DNA of 64,000 nt from Streptosporangium subroseum (GCF_900188345.1 NZ_FZOD01000018.1:62001-126000), one strand, 5' to 3'. Positions 51,185-60,166 are shown, numbered from the stretch's first letter. The notes: generated by a model from the letters alone, not told the origin. A program made the numbers and translations.

Positions 51185-52732
51185 ATGAAGAGGCGGTTAT
51201 TCACCGTTGTTCTCACGGCGCTCGCGCTGACGATCCCGCTCTCCCAGCCGGTCCTCGCAGAGCCGACTGTCGAGCAGGCCGCGGCCTCGCAAGCGCGCTC
51301 CTCCGCGCCGATCCAGTGGGCGGAGTGCGGCACCACCTACAAGGGCGAGTGCGCGACCCTGAAGGTGCCGATCGACTGGAAGAAGCCGGGCGGGCCGACC
51401 CTCGACCTGGCGATCGGCCGGCTCAAGGCACTGGACCCGGCCAAGCGGATCGGCGTGCTGGTCGTCCACCCGGGCGGCCCCGGCGGCTCGGGGATCAGTC
51501 CGTTCATCCTCAACGGGGCCATCCCGGAGAGCGATCCGATCCGGCAGTACTTCGACCTCGTCAGCCTCGATCCGCGCGGCGTCGGCCGCAGCACGCAGGC
51601 GGTGTGCAGCGAGGACCTGGTCAACCGCACGCCGACCACCTATCCGGCCGACGAGGCCGAATACCGGGCGCTCCTGCGGTTCAACGCGGACCTGTCGAAG
51701 GACTGCCGCGAGCAGACCGGCCCGCTGTTCGACCACGTGGACACCACCAGCGCGGCCCGCGACATCGACGCGATCCGGGTGGCACTCGGCGAGCGCAAGA
51801 TCAGCTTCTTCGCGATCTCCTACGGCACGCAGGTCGGCCAGCAGTACGCCGAGCTGTTCCCGGGGAACCTCCGTGCGATGGCGATCGACTCCAACATGGA
51901 CCACAGCATCACCTCCGCGTGGCAGTACCTGAAGACCACGACGGAGGACTTCGAGGGCAGCTTCCTCGAATTCGCCAGGTGGTGCGGTGAGACCGAGGCC
52001 TGCGCGCTGCACGGCCGGAACGTCGTCGACGTGTGGGACGGGCTGCACGCGAAGGCGACGGCCGGGGACCTGACGGACTCCGACGGCACCCCGATCTCCG
52101 CCGAGGAGCTGCGGCTGGAGCTGTTCGACTACATGTACGACCCGAGCACCTGGTTCGACGCCGCCGGCTGGCTGAAGGCTCTCGCCGACGGCTCGACCTC
52201 GGCGAGGGCGGCCATCACCAAGGCGGAGGTGGTCGGCAACCCCTACCCCGCCATCTGGTGCTCCGACTGGACGTGGGACGTCAGGAGCTTCTCCCAGCTC
52301 GACCAGTACAGGCGGCAGCTCGAAAAGGTCGCCCCGCACACGAAGCTCTCGCCGTTCTGGTCCGACGTGACGAGCTGCCTCAACTGGCAGGGCCCCGTGT
52401 CCAACCCGCAGCACCGGCTCACTATCAGCGGCAACCCGCCCGTTCTGGTGGTCACGGCCCGCCATGACGTCGGCACCCCGGCGGCGTGGAACCACGAGGC
52501 CGCGCGGCAGATCCCGCGATCGGTGGTGCTCGAGTACGAGGGTGTCGGGCACGGCCAGTTCCGCAACAGCGTCTGCGCGCACGACAAGATCGCGACCTAC
52601 CTGATCGAGCTCAGGACACCACCGCGCGGCACCCGCTGCGCCCCCGAATACCTGACCCAGCCGCCCGCCGCGACGGACTTGGCGAGGAAGCAGCCGCTCA
52701 CCCGGACCGGCCGCCCCGTTCACGCCAGCTGA
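51185..52732 (+). CDS. Secreted alpha/beta hydrolase, tripeptidyl aminopeptidase type
   Basis: Exported peptidase of 515 residues. A signal peptide (basic MKRRL, hydrophobic to about 25, cleavage near PVLA-EP) is followed by GTTYKGECATLKVPIDWKKP, oxyanion motif HPGGPGGSG at 95-103, the nucleophile Ser212 in ISYGTQVG, Asp in TARHDVGTP and His in GVGHGQF. Such enzymes, similar to Streptomyces SlpD/SlpE and Tap, release tripeptides from the N-termini of secreted proteins. ATG at 51185 is preceded by GAAAGGA. A strong terminator follows. Confidence 0.9.
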   Translation: MKRRLFTVVLTALALTIPLSQPVLAEPTVEQAAASQARSSAPIQWAECGTTYKGECATLKVPIDWKKPGGPTLDLAIGRLKALDPAKRIGVLVVHPGGPGGSGISPFILNGAIPESDPIRQYFDLVSLDPRGVGRSTQAVCSEDLVNRTPTTYPADEAEYRALLRFNADLSKDCREQTGPLFDHVDTTSAARDIDAIRVALGERKISFFAISYGTQVGQQYAELFPGNLRAMAIDSNMDHSITSAWQYLKTTTEDFEGSFLEFARWCGETEACALHGRNVVDVWDGLHAKATAGDLTDSDGTPISAEELRLELFDYMYDPSTWFDAAGWLKALADGSTSARAAITKAEVVGNPYPAIWCSDWTWDVRSFSQLDQYRRQLEKVAPHTKLSPFWSDVTSCLNWQGPVSNPQHRLTISGNPPVLVVTARHDVGTPAAWNHEAARQIPRSVVLEYEGVGHGQFRNSVCAHDKIATYLIELRTPPRGTRCAPEYLTQPPAATDLARKQPLTRTGRPVHAS

Positions 52733-52755
52733 CCTGCACGACCTCGCACCTCCCC

Positions 52756-52784
52756 GGCAGCGCCCGCACCCCGCGGGCGCTGCC
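52756..52784 (+). terminator. Intrinsic terminator after the secreted hydrolase
   Basis: Twelve-bp arms GGCAGCGCCCGC (52756-52767) and GCGGGCGCTGCC (52773-52784), loop ACCCC, followed by CCTCTTTT, a true T-rich tail. Confidence 0.85.
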
Positions 52785-52870
52785 CCTCTTTTGCGCGGGG
52801 CCCTCGGGTCAATGCCTCGGACACCTGGGCGTGCGGTGCCCGTTGCGTGCCGGGCACCTGACGGTTACCT

Positions 52871-53992
52871 ATGACTTCTACGGTTCTTGACATGATCCGT
52901 AAGCTCCTGAGCGTGACGCTGGCCGTTCTCGCGACCGGCACCGTCGCCGTTGTGCTGCAGCAACCCGAACCCGCGACGGCCGACCGCCGCGGTTCCGCCC
53001 CCATCGTCGTCGGTCACCGGGGCGCCAGCGCCCACCGGCCCGAGCACACGCTGCTCTCCTACGAGACGGCGATCGCGCTCGGTGCCGACTACATCGAGCC
53101 CGACCTGGTCTCGACCAAGGACCGCGTGCTGGTCGCCCGGCACGAGAACGAGATCTCCGGCACCACCGACGTCGAGAACCACCCCGAGTTCGCGGCCCGC
53201 CGTACGACCAAGACCATCGACGGCCTCGCGATCACCGGCTGGTTCACCGAGGACTTCACCCTCGCCGAGCTGCGGACGCTCAGGGCCGAGGAGCGCATCC
53301 CTGACCTGCGTCCTGACAACACCGCCTTCAACGGCCTCGCCCAGATCCCGACCTTCGACGAGGTCGTCAAGCTCGCCCGGCGGAGCGGTGTCGGCGTCTA
53401 CCCCGAGACCAAGCACCCGAGCTACTTCGACTCCATCGGGCTCTCCCTGGAGGAGCCCCTGCTGGAGGTGCTCCGCAAGAACGGCTGGAGCGGACGGAAC
53501 GACCCGGTCTTCATCCAGTCGTTCGAGAGCGGCAACCTGCGCGAGCTCAGCAAGAAGACCCGCCTGCCGCTGATGCAGCTGATCAACGCCACCGGCGCGC
53601 CGTACGACTGGGCGGCGGCCGGAGACCCGCGCACCTACGACACGATGGTCACCCGCGAGGGGCTGCGCGATGTGGCGAGCTACGCGTACGGCGTCGGCGT
53701 CGACACCAAGCGGATCGTCCCCCTCGGCCCCGACGGCCGCACGGTGGCCCCCACCACGCTCATCCAGGACGCCCACCGGGCCGGCCTGAAGGTTCACACC
53801 TGGACCGTCAGGAACGAGAACTCCCAGCTCCCGGTGGACTTCCGGCTCGGAAACACGGCCAATCCCGCCTTCCCGCGTGCCACGGGCAACGTGATGGGCT
53901 GGCTGGAGAAGCTCTACGGGCTCGGCCTGGACGGCGTCTTCGCCGACGACCCGGGCATGGCCAACGCGGTCAGGGAGCGCGTGTTCACGTAG
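52871..53992 (+). CDS. Secreted glycerophosphodiester phosphodiesterase
   Basis: GDPD of 373 residues, TIM barrel. A signal or anchor helix (MIRKLLSVTLAVLATGTVAV) precedes VVGHRGASAHRPEHTLLSY, in which His49, Arg50 and Glu58 are catalytic/metal residues, and the YIEPDLVSTKD segment (Glu76, Asp78). It would hydrolyse glycerophosphodiesters (for example deacylated phospholipids) outside the cell and yield phosphate and glycerol. An ATG seven codons later (52892) is a possible start. No pho box was recognised. Confidence 0.9.
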   Translation: MTSTVLDMIRKLLSVTLAVLATGTVAVVLQQPEPATADRRGSAPIVVGHRGASAHRPEHTLLSYETAIALGADYIEPDLVSTKDRVLVARHENEISGTTDVENHPEFAARRTTKTIDGLAITGWFTEDFTLAELRTLRAEERIPDLRPDNTAFNGLAQIPTFDEVVKLARRSGVGVYPETKHPSYFDSIGLSLEEPLLEVLRKNGWSGRNDPVFIQSFESGNLRELSKKTRLPLMQLINATGAPYDWAAAGDPRTYDTMVTREGLRDVASYAYGVGVDTKRIVPLGPDGRTVAPTTLIQDAHRAGLKVHTWTVRNENSQLPVDFRLGNTANPAFPRATGNVMGWLEKLYGLGLDGVFADDPGMANAVRERVFT

Positions 53993-54024
53993 GGACGTCC
54001 CGGCCGGAAGGTCAAGTGCGCGAA

Positions 54025-54057
54025 GGGGGCGCCCGCCGTGGTGCGGCGGGCGCCCCC
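54025..54057. terminator. Terminator hairpin 1 between the GDPD and cupin genes
   Basis: Fourteen-bp arms GGGGGCGCCCGCCG (54025-54038) and CGGCGGGCGCCCCC (54044-54057), loop TGGTG, 32 bp after the GDPD stop. Confidence 0.85.
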
Positions 54058-54089
54058 TGGGCGGTCAACCCTGTCGACCGGACCAAACG

Positions 54090-54120
54090 GTATGGCTCCC
54101 GCCTGTGGCGGGAGCCATAC
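54090..54120. terminator. Terminator hairpin 2 between the GDPD and cupin genes
   Basis: Fourteen-bp arms GTATGGCTCCCGCC (54090-54103) and GGCGGGAGCCATAC (54107-54120), loop TGT, probably serving the convergent cupin operon. Confidence 0.85.
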
Positions 54121-54151
54121 GCGACGGAGACGGAGACCGGCCCGATCGCTG

Positions 54152-54670
54152 TCAGGCGACCTCTTCCATCTCCGCGAGCTCGTCCACGGGACGGAGTTCG
54201 TCGGCGTAGCTGACCGAGATGCGGCGCATCACGCCGGTGTCGCTGATCGAGTACTGGCCGAGACGCCACAGTGGCGGTGAGTAGGCGTGGATCGAGACGC
54301 TGCCGTGCTCGACGCCGCTCAGCCGGTGAATGTGGTCGGGGCCGAAGGAGAAGGACTCATCCTTCGTGATCACGGACTCCAGGTGCTCGCCGCCGATGCG
54401 CGGGTTGCACTCCAGCAGTGTTCCGGCCACCACCCGGACCGCGCCGGAGGAGATGTCGTGGTCGTGCCAGCCGGTGTCGTCCTCGGGCCGCCAGCACAGG
54501 AGCCAGACGTCGACGTAGGAGTCCCGGTAGAGGGAGGCGTAGTGGCGGTCCCCGTCTTCGGGGAAGTCCACCTGGTCCGCCCAGCGGGACGGGTCGGCGG
54601 CCAGGTCGTTGACCAGGTCGAGCAGCTCACGCCGGTCGAGGGCGCGGGCGGGCAGGGTCTCGTAACTCAT
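54152..54670 (-). CDS. Cysteine dioxygenase-type cupin
   Basis: Single-domain cupin of 172 residues of the CDO type. The iron ligands are His69 and His71 (WHDHD) and His128 in SIHAYSPP, the latter matching cysteine dioxygenase. Bacterial CDO oxidises L-cysteine to cysteine sulfinate; close relatives use 3-mercaptopropionate. GGGAG precedes the ATG at 54670. Transcribed after the amidohydrolase (127 bp gap), so it is in the LacI-controlled unit. Confidence 0.82.
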   Translation of the reverse strand: MSYETLPARALDRRELLDLVNDLAADPSRWADQVDFPEDGDRHYASLYRDSYVDVWLLCWRPEDDTGWHDHDISSGAVRVVAGTLLECNPRIGGEHLESVITKDESFSFGPDHIHRLSGVEHGSVSIHAYSPPLWRLGQYSISDTGVMRRISVSYADELRPVDELAEMEEVA

Positions 54671-54797
54671 GAAATCTCCCAACCGGCGGGCTGGGAGCCC
54701 GCGTTCGCCCGCGCGGTGAGCGCGGTAAGCGGCTTGTCTCGTTCGCTCGTAGGCCGGCCTCCCGGAGGCGCACAGCTCTCGCGGCCCTTGGACTGGT

Positions 54798-55811
54798 TCA
54801 CTTTCGCGACTCCTTTCGGTTCAGCAGACGGCTGGGATTGGTGACCGCGACGGCGTGCCAGGCGGCGTCGCCGAGCGCGGGGTCCGGAGCGGTGGCATAG
54901 GGCAGGTCGGAACCGCTGACCACGACGTCGATGCCGAGCTCGCGGACGATCGTGTCGATGGCGCGGGGACCGTAGGAGGAGGTCTCCAGGAACATGCCGG
55001 GGTCCACCGGCCCCCGGCTGTCGCCGCCCCGGTTCTTCAGGCGCTCGGAGTGGAGCGGGGCCAGCCCGGCCAGCAGCGAGAAGCAGACCCTGAGCTCGGG
55101 GTGGCGGGCGCGGCCGAAGGCGGCGAAGGCGAACCAGGAGGCGTGCATCTGCTGCACGTACGGCACGACGGCGGGCCACCAGCCGGGCCCCTCCGGGTCG
55201 GTGGCCGGGCCGGGGTGCACAAAGAGCGGCAGGTCGCGTTCGGTGAGTACGTCGAGCAACGGGGCGATTCGCGCGAGGTCCTCCGCGTTGCGCAGAGCCG
55301 TCGCGGGGAGCTGGAGCCCGGCGAATCCCTCTCCGGGGCCTCGGTCGGGATCTCCCTGCCCGGAGCTTCGGCCGAGATCGCGCGCGGCTCCCGGTCCGGG
55401 CTCCTGCCACGTCTCCTGGCCGGGGTCGTTCCCGGCTCCCCGCGCGACTCCCTCGTCGAGGGTCTTGGCGAGCCTGCCCGGGTCGATGACGCTGAGGCAG
55501 GTCGCCGCCCAGGCGCCGAACGGCGCGGGCAGGGCGCGGGCGTCCTCGTGGTAGGCGTCGATGATCGGCCAGGCGTCCTCGGGCGGCAGCGACTCGATGC
55601 CGAGCGGGCTGGACAGCGACACCAGGGCCAGATCGAGCCCCTCGTTCAGCGCGAGCCGCCCGGTGAGGTCGTGGTCGCCGGGATTCACCTCGTAGGGAGG
55701 CTCGCCGTCCAGATGGAGGGTCCAGCCGTCGAGACGGGGCGAGGCCGTGCGCCGCCGCAGCGCGTCCACGAATGCGGGCGCCCACAGATGCTGGTGCACA
55801 TCGATGGCCAT
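54798..55811 (-). CDS. Amidohydrolase family protein with a low-complexity insert
   Basis: Metal-dependent hydrolase of the amidohydrolase 2 type, 337 residues. The metal motif HQH (His6-x-His8) follows the start MAIDVHQHLW; LFVHPGPATDP and VVSGSDLPYAT supply the other ligands. Residues about 155-190 are a Gly/Pro/Arg-rich insertion not found in relatives. Substrate unknown; this type includes decarboxylases and lactonases. Start at 55811 is fixed by the family N-terminus. Operators for the divergent LacI-type gene lie upstream. Confidence 0.82.
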   Translation of the reverse strand: MAIDVHQHLWAPAFVDALRRRTASPRLDGWTLHLDGEPPYEVNPGDHDLTGRLALNEGLDLALVSLSSPLGIESLPPEDAWPIIDAYHEDARALPAPFGAWAATCLSVIDPGRLAKTLDEGVARGAGNDPGQETWQEPGPGAARDLGRSSGQGDPDRGPGEGFAGLQLPATALRNAEDLARIAPLLDVLTERDLPLFVHPGPATDPEGPGWWPAVVPYVQQMHASWFAFAAFGRARHPELRVCFSLLAGLAPLHSERLKNRGGDSRGPVDPGMFLETSSYGPRAIDTIVRELGIDVVVSGSDLPYATAPDPALGDAAWHAVAVTNPSRLLNRKESRK

Positions 55812-55913
55812 CTTCCGTCTCTCCCTTCTCGGCATTCCTGTCCGATCTCCTTCGGTGTATTTCCTACCTAGAATATAGGTAAAACCCCTGACCATGTAAC
55901 ACATACGAGTGAC

Positions 55914-55948
55914 ACGGTTCAGTGAACCGTTTCAGTGAACCGCTTCAC
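55914..55948. promoter_or_regulatory. Overlapping LacI-type operator boxes
   Basis: The perfect repeat ACGGTTC-AGT-GAACCGT (55914-55930) is followed by GTGAACCGTTTCAG (55922-55935) and the palindrome GTGAACCGCTTCAC (55935-55948). GTGAA-N(CG)N-TTCAC is the usual LacI-family consensus. The cluster lies between the divergent amidohydrolase and lacI genes. Confidence 0.8.
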
Positions 55949-56028
55949 GTTAGATGTGTCAATGCGTCTTATTCCGTTGATCAGGTGGAGATCACACTCT
56001 TGACAGACCGGAGCCATAGGCTGGATGG

Positions 56029-57018
56029 ATGCCTCAGCCCAGGAAACGAGCGACGATTCGTGAGGTGGCGAAGGCCACCGGTCTCTCTCCGGCAGCGGTC
56101 TCGTACGCTCTGCGCGGCCTGCAGGTGTCCGAGGAGACCATCGAACGCGTGCGCCAGGCCGCCGACGAGCTCGGTTACGAGGCCGATCCCATCGCCCGCG
56201 CGCTGGCCAGCGGCCGGACCGGCATGATCGGCCTTCTCTGCGGCTCCCTCGAAGATCTCTGGCAGCAGGCCCTGGGCGTCGGCATCGGACGGGCGCTCAA
56301 GGACAACGACCGCTACGCGCTGATCCTGGACGCCGCCGGTGACCCGGTCCGGGAGCACACGATGGCCCGCCAGCTCCGTGACCAGCGGGTGGACGCGCTG
56401 ATCGTGCAGCCGGTGAACCCGGCGGCGCCGTTCTGGGCCGAGCTGTGCGAGAGCCTGCCGGTGGTGTCGATCGGCGACGGGCTGGCCGGGGCGCGCACGG
56501 CGGGAGAGGTCGTCTTCGACAACCGGTCCGGCGTGACCCTGGCGCTGGAGCACCTGCGCGACCGGGGGCACCGGCGTCTCGTCCTACTCACCTCGACCAT
56601 GGCCAGCACTCCCGACCGGCCCGCGGACGTGCACGTCCTCGCCGAGGGCGGGCGGCTGGGGCTGGACATCGAGGTGGTCACCGCTCCCCAGGCGCTGACG
56701 GCCGCCACGGAGGTCGCCCGCCGGATGCTCGGCGACGGGCACCGGGCCTTCTTCTGCTTCAGCGACTCGATCGCCTACGGGGTGTACGCGGCGGCGGACG
56801 AGCAGGGCCTCCGGATCCCCGCCGACGTGTCCGTGATGGGCTACGACAACCATCCCATGTCGGGTCTGCTCACCCCCGGGCTCACCACGGTCGACTGGGA
56901 CATCGACGGCATCGTCCGCGCCGCCGTCCGTATGGTCGTGGCCGCGGCCGACGGCAACACCCGCCGCCGCCGTATCGTCCAGGCCCCGCAGCTCCGCGCG
57001 CGCGGTTCGGTCGGCTGA
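56029..57018 (+). CDS. LacI family transcriptional regulator
   Basis: Repressor of 329 residues. The N-terminal HTH is ATIREVAKATGLSPAAVSYALRG with the hinge LGYEADPIARALASGRTG; the sensor domain contains LRDQRVDALIVQPV and CFSDSIAYGVYAAADEQGLRIPADVSVMGYDN. It is divergent from the amidohydrolase/cupin operon and most likely represses it, with the tandem boxes upstream as operators. The antisense frame of the neighbouring lyase gene runs through its 3' half. Confidence 0.92.
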   Translation: MPQPRKRATIREVAKATGLSPAAVSYALRGLQVSEETIERVRQAADELGYEADPIARALASGRTGMIGLLCGSLEDLWQQALGVGIGRALKDNDRYALILDAAGDPVREHTMARQLRDQRVDALIVQPVNPAAPFWAELCESLPVVSIGDGLAGARTAGEVVFDNRSGVTLALEHLRDRGHRRLVLLTSTMASTPDRPADVHVLAEGGRLGLDIEVVTAPQALTAATEVARRMLGDGHRAFFCFSDSIAYGVYAAADEQGLRIPADVSVMGYDNHPMSGLLTPGLTTVDWDIDGIVRAAVRMVVAAADGNTRRRRIVQAPQLRARGSVG

Positions 57019-58464
57019 TCCGGCCGTGATCTCCACGGCCTCCACCCGGGGGCGCGGCGGGCGATGGAGCGCGAGTCCGGGCAGCAGCCCGCGTGCCGCG
57101 TCGATGTCGCCGTCCAGGGGGCGGTCGGCCATGGCGGGGTCGAGGGGGATGTCGCAGGGGAGCCCGCGCTGGCGCAGAGCCCGCACGGCGGCGACCAGCT
57201 CGCAGGCCAGGATGATCTCGAACGGTTCCGTCGCGGCGAGGGTGGAGCGGGCCGCCTGGGGGGTGAAGCTCGCGTGGTCCTCGGTTCCGAGGGAGAGCAC
57301 GCCGGTGCCGAGGGTGACGGGCACGGCCAGCTGACGCAGGGCGGCCAGGGCGGAATGGGCGACGTATTCGAGGATCATCACCCCGGACAACCCAGGGCGC
57401 TCGGCCAGAAACGGGAGCAGGCCCGTATGGGCGGGGTCGGTCAGGGTGGTCAGCCTGGTGGCGCTCAGCGTCGCGGTCTGGACGAGCGCGGCCCGGAGGG
57501 CGTCGAGGGCGAGGGCCACCCGCGCGGAGTGGAAGTTGCCGTTGTGCCAGGCCCGGCCGTCCGCGATCAGCGGGTTCTCCGGGGCCGTGTTGAGATCCTC
57601 GGTGACGGCCTGTTCCGCGTAGTCCAGGGCGTCGAGGACGGCGCCGTGGACCTGTGGGAAGGCGCGGTAGCCGTAGGGATCCTGGATGTGCCGCGGGCTG
57701 GTGGCGCCGACCAGGGCGCGCAGCCCGGCCGCGACCGCGGCCTGGTTCGGCCTGCGCTGTACGGCCTGCGCCAGCGGTTCGAGCGAGGCGTCGACCGCCC
57801 GGAAGGAGTGGGCCGCGACGGCCGTGGCGGCGGTCAGCAGGAGTCTCAGGCGGTGGCAGGCCAGGGCCGCGTCCGCGAGGGTCGCCGCGCCCGAACTGAT
57901 GAAGGGCAGCGCGTCGCCGGAGGCCAGGGCGAATCGGGGCACGTCGCCGGAGTCCGACGGGAGCCGGGGCGTGGCGTCCGCGCTCCGCGCGTGCCCCTCG
58001 CCGGAGGCCGGAGTCCAGGGCAGCTCGCCGAGGAGGCAGAGGGCGGTGGTGGCCAGGGCGGTGAGGTCGCCGGTGCCGATGGCGCCGTAGGTGCGGATCG
58101 GGGGAGTGAGGCCCCGGTTGACGGCGCTCGCGAGGGCGGGGAGGAGAGCGGGGTCGAGCCCGGAGCCGCCGGTGAGGAGCTGGTTGAGGCGGACGACGAG
58201 GGTGGCGCGGGCGCGGGACTCCTCGATCAGCGGGCCGGCGCCGCCCGCGTGGCTGCGGAGCAGGTCGAGCCCGGAGGCCTCGACCGGTACGTCCTTGTTG
58301 GCGCCCACGCCGGTGGTCTGACCGTACACCGGTCCGGTGAGCGAACCGGCCGTCCGCCAGGCGAGCTCGGCATGCTGGGTGGAGCCCATCAGGATCCCGG
58401 AGCCGTGTGCCGCCCGGTGGACCTGCTCGCAGGTCAGGCGGGCGCCGTCAAGAACAACGATCAT
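56584..58464 (-). CDS. Aromatic amino acid lyase-like protein (HAL/PAL family) with atypical MIO triad
   Basis: HAL/PAL-superfamily protein. The active-site tyrosine motif reads VYGQTTGVG (Tyr47; usual YGVNTGFG) and QDPYGYRAFPQVHGA and ENPLIADG are also conserved. The MIO-forming Ala-Ser-Gly is instead Gly130-Thr131-Gly132 in YGAIGTGDLTAL, so ordinary cofactor formation is doubtful. Similarity ends near residue 480. The frame has no stop until 56584 and continues 145 codons antisense to the convergent lacI gene, so the last third is probably not functional protein. The upstream phage-holin-type gene ends 5 bp before its start. Confidence 0.7.
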   Translation of the reverse strand: MIVVLDGARLTCEQVHRAAHGSGILMGSTQHAELAWRTAGSLTGPVYGQTTGVGANKDVPVEASGLDLLRSHAGGAGPLIEESRARATLVVRLNQLLTGGSGLDPALLPALASAVNRGLTPPIRTYGAIGTGDLTALATTALCLLGELPWTPASGEGHARSADATPRLPSDSGDVPRFALASGDALPFISSGAATLADAALACHRLRLLLTAATAVAAHSFRAVDASLEPLAQAVQRRPNQAAVAAGLRALVGATSPRHIQDPYGYRAFPQVHGAVLDALDYAEQAVTEDLNTAPENPLIADGRAWHNGNFHSARVALALDALRAALVQTATLSATRLTTLTDPAHTGLLPFLAERPGLSGVMILEYVAHSALAALRQLAVPVTLGTGVLSLGTEDHASFTPQAARSTLAATEPFEIILACELVAAVRALRQRGLPCDIPLDPAMADRPLDGDIDAARGLLPGLALHRPPRPRVEAVEITAGSADRTARAELRGLDDTAAAGVAVGRGHDHTDGGADDAVDVPVDRGEPGGEQTRHGMVVVAHHGHVGGDPEALLVRRRVHPVGDRVAEAEEGPVPVAEHPAGDLRGGRQRLGSGDHLDVQPQPPALGEDVHVRGPVGSAGHGRGE

Positions 58465-58468
58465 CGGG

Positions 58469-58837
58469 TCAGTCGCCGAGCACCAGGTCGAGCAGCCAGC
58501 TGATCACACCGACGATGATCGCGCCCCAGAACGCGGCCCAGAAGCCCTCCACGTGGAAGGACAGGTGGAGCTGGGCGGCGATCCAGCTGGTCAGGAGCAG
58601 CAGGCCGGCGTTCACCACCAGGGCGAACAGTCCGAGGGTGAGGATGTAGAACGCGCAGCCAAGCGTCATGATGATCGGCTTGAGGACCGCGTTGACGATT
58701 CCGAACACGAAGGCGACCGCGACAAGGGTGACGATCTGCTCGGTGGTGGTCGCGGCGGAGACGGTGATGCCGTCCACGAGTTGTGTCGCCGCCCACAGGG
58801 CGGCTGCCACAACCAGGATTTTAATGATGATTTTCAC
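58469..58837 (-). CDS. Phage holin family 4-type (YvlD/DUF360-like) membrane protein
   Basis: A 122-residue membrane protein with four hydrophobic helices and the ILTLGLFALVVNAGLLLLTSWIA block of the phage_holin_4_2/YvlD family. Despite the name these proteins are chromosomal and of unknown role in membrane stress. GTG start at 58837 fits the family N-terminus (VKIIIKILVVAAALW). Its stop is 5 bp before the start of the lyase gene, so the two are cotranscribed. Confidence 0.85.
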   Translation of the reverse strand: MKIIIKILVVAAALWAATQLVDGITVSAATTTEQIVTLVAVAFVFGIVNAVLKPIIMTLGCAFYILTLGLFALVVNAGLLLLTSWIAAQLHLSFHVEGFWAAFWGAIIVGVISWLLDLVLGD

Positions 58838-59122
58838 GTTTCGGCATCCTCGCATGGATGGTCGGACGGGCGATAGATCTGCCCTCAAAAGCGGATATAG
58901 AAGGTATATACGGACACTAATCACTCTGGAAGCGATCGGGGCGGCCACCTGCCGAAACCGAGGGCGCCCGACCCCGGACAGGTGGTGGTCGCGCAGCCCC
59001 AAACCTTAGAAGGCGCGGGCTGCATTTTGTGGGGGATCCAGATGCCCGCCGCCCCCGGCGGGGAAGATTCACCGGAGGGAAACGGCTCCTTCCGGGAGCG
59101 CGCACCGTTGAGAGGGTTTGCC

Positions 59123-60160
59123 ATGTCTGATGACGCTGGATCCGCAGGCCGTACGAGAACACGGGAGATCCGGCTCGTCTCACGGCCCGACGGATGGCCG
59201 ACGCCGGAGAACTTCGAGCTGGCGGTGGTGGAGCTGCCCGACCCTCGGGAGGGGCAGGTCCTCGTCCAGAACCTCTTCATGAGCGTCGACCCCTACATGC
59301 GGGGACGCATGAACGACGTCAAGGCCTACAACCCGCCCTTCGAGCTCGGCAAGGCCCTCGAAGGACGGGCGATCGGCAGGGTCGTCGAGTCGCGTTCCCC
59401 CGACCTCGCCGCCGGTGATCTCGTTCTGCACGGGTACGGCTGGCGCGAGCGCGCGATCCTCGACGCGAGTGAGGCCCGCAAGGTCGAGGAGATCCCCGGC
59501 GTCTCGCTCTCGGCCTATCTCGGGGTGCTCGGCATGCCCGGTCTCACCGCGTACGTGGGCCTGCTCGACATCGCCGCGTTCAAGGAGGGCGAGGCGGTGT
59601 TCGTGTCGGGCGCGGCCGGGGCCGTCGGCAGCCTGGTCGGGCAGCTCGCCCGGCTGAGGGGCGCCTCCCGGGTCGTGGGCAGCGCCGGATCGGACGAGAA
59701 GGTCGCCCACCTGACCGGGGAGCTCGGCTTCGACGCCGCCTTCAACTACAGGAACGGCCCGGTCCACGAGCAGCTCGCGAAGGCGGCTCCCGACGGGATC
59801 GACGTCTACTTCGACAATGTCGGCGGCGAGCACCTGGAGGCGGCCATCGGCGCGCTCAGGAGATACGGCCGGGTCGCGATGTGCGGATCGATCTCCGCCT
59901 ACAACGCCACCGGCCCCGTGCCGGGCCCGCGGAACCTGAGCCGGGCCGTCGGCGAGCGTCTCACCCTGCGTGGCTTCATCGTGACCGACCATGCCGCGCG
60001 CAGGCCCGACATGATCGCCGAGGTGGGAGAGGGGCTGCGTGAGGGAAAGATCACCTTCGAGGAGACCGTCGTCGACGGCCTGGAGAACGCCCCGACGGCC
60101 TTCATCGACATGCTCCGCGGGGCCAATGTGGGAAAGATGATCGTCCGGTTGGCTCCCTGA
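59123..60160 (+). CDS. NADP-dependent medium-chain reductase (CurA/MDR family)
   Basis: Zinc-independent MDR oxidoreductase of 345 residues. FMSVDPYMRGRMND near residues 52-65, LGVLGMPGLTAYVGLL near 132-147 and the cofactor motif GAAGAVGSLVGQLARL near 163-178 are the CurA/leukotriene-B4-dehydrogenase pattern. It would reduce carbon-carbon double bonds of enones using NADPH. Start at 59123 is supported by GAGAGG before it; the frame is open further upstream. Probably monocistronic. Confidence 0.92.
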   Translation: MSDDAGSAGRTRTREIRLVSRPDGWPTPENFELAVVELPDPREGQVLVQNLFMSVDPYMRGRMNDVKAYNPPFELGKALEGRAIGRVVESRSPDLAAGDLVLHGYGWRERAILDASEARKVEEIPGVSLSAYLGVLGMPGLTAYVGLLDIAAFKEGEAVFVSGAAGAVGSLVGQLARLRGASRVVGSAGSDEKVAHLTGELGFDAAFNYRNGPVHEQLAKAAPDGIDVYFDNVGGEHLEAAIGALRRYGRVAMCGSISAYNATGPVPGPRNLSRAVGERLTLRGFIVTDHAARRPDMIAEVGEGLREGKITFEETVVDGLENAPTAFIDMLRGANVGKMIVRLAP

Positions 60161-60166
60161 TCGCGC

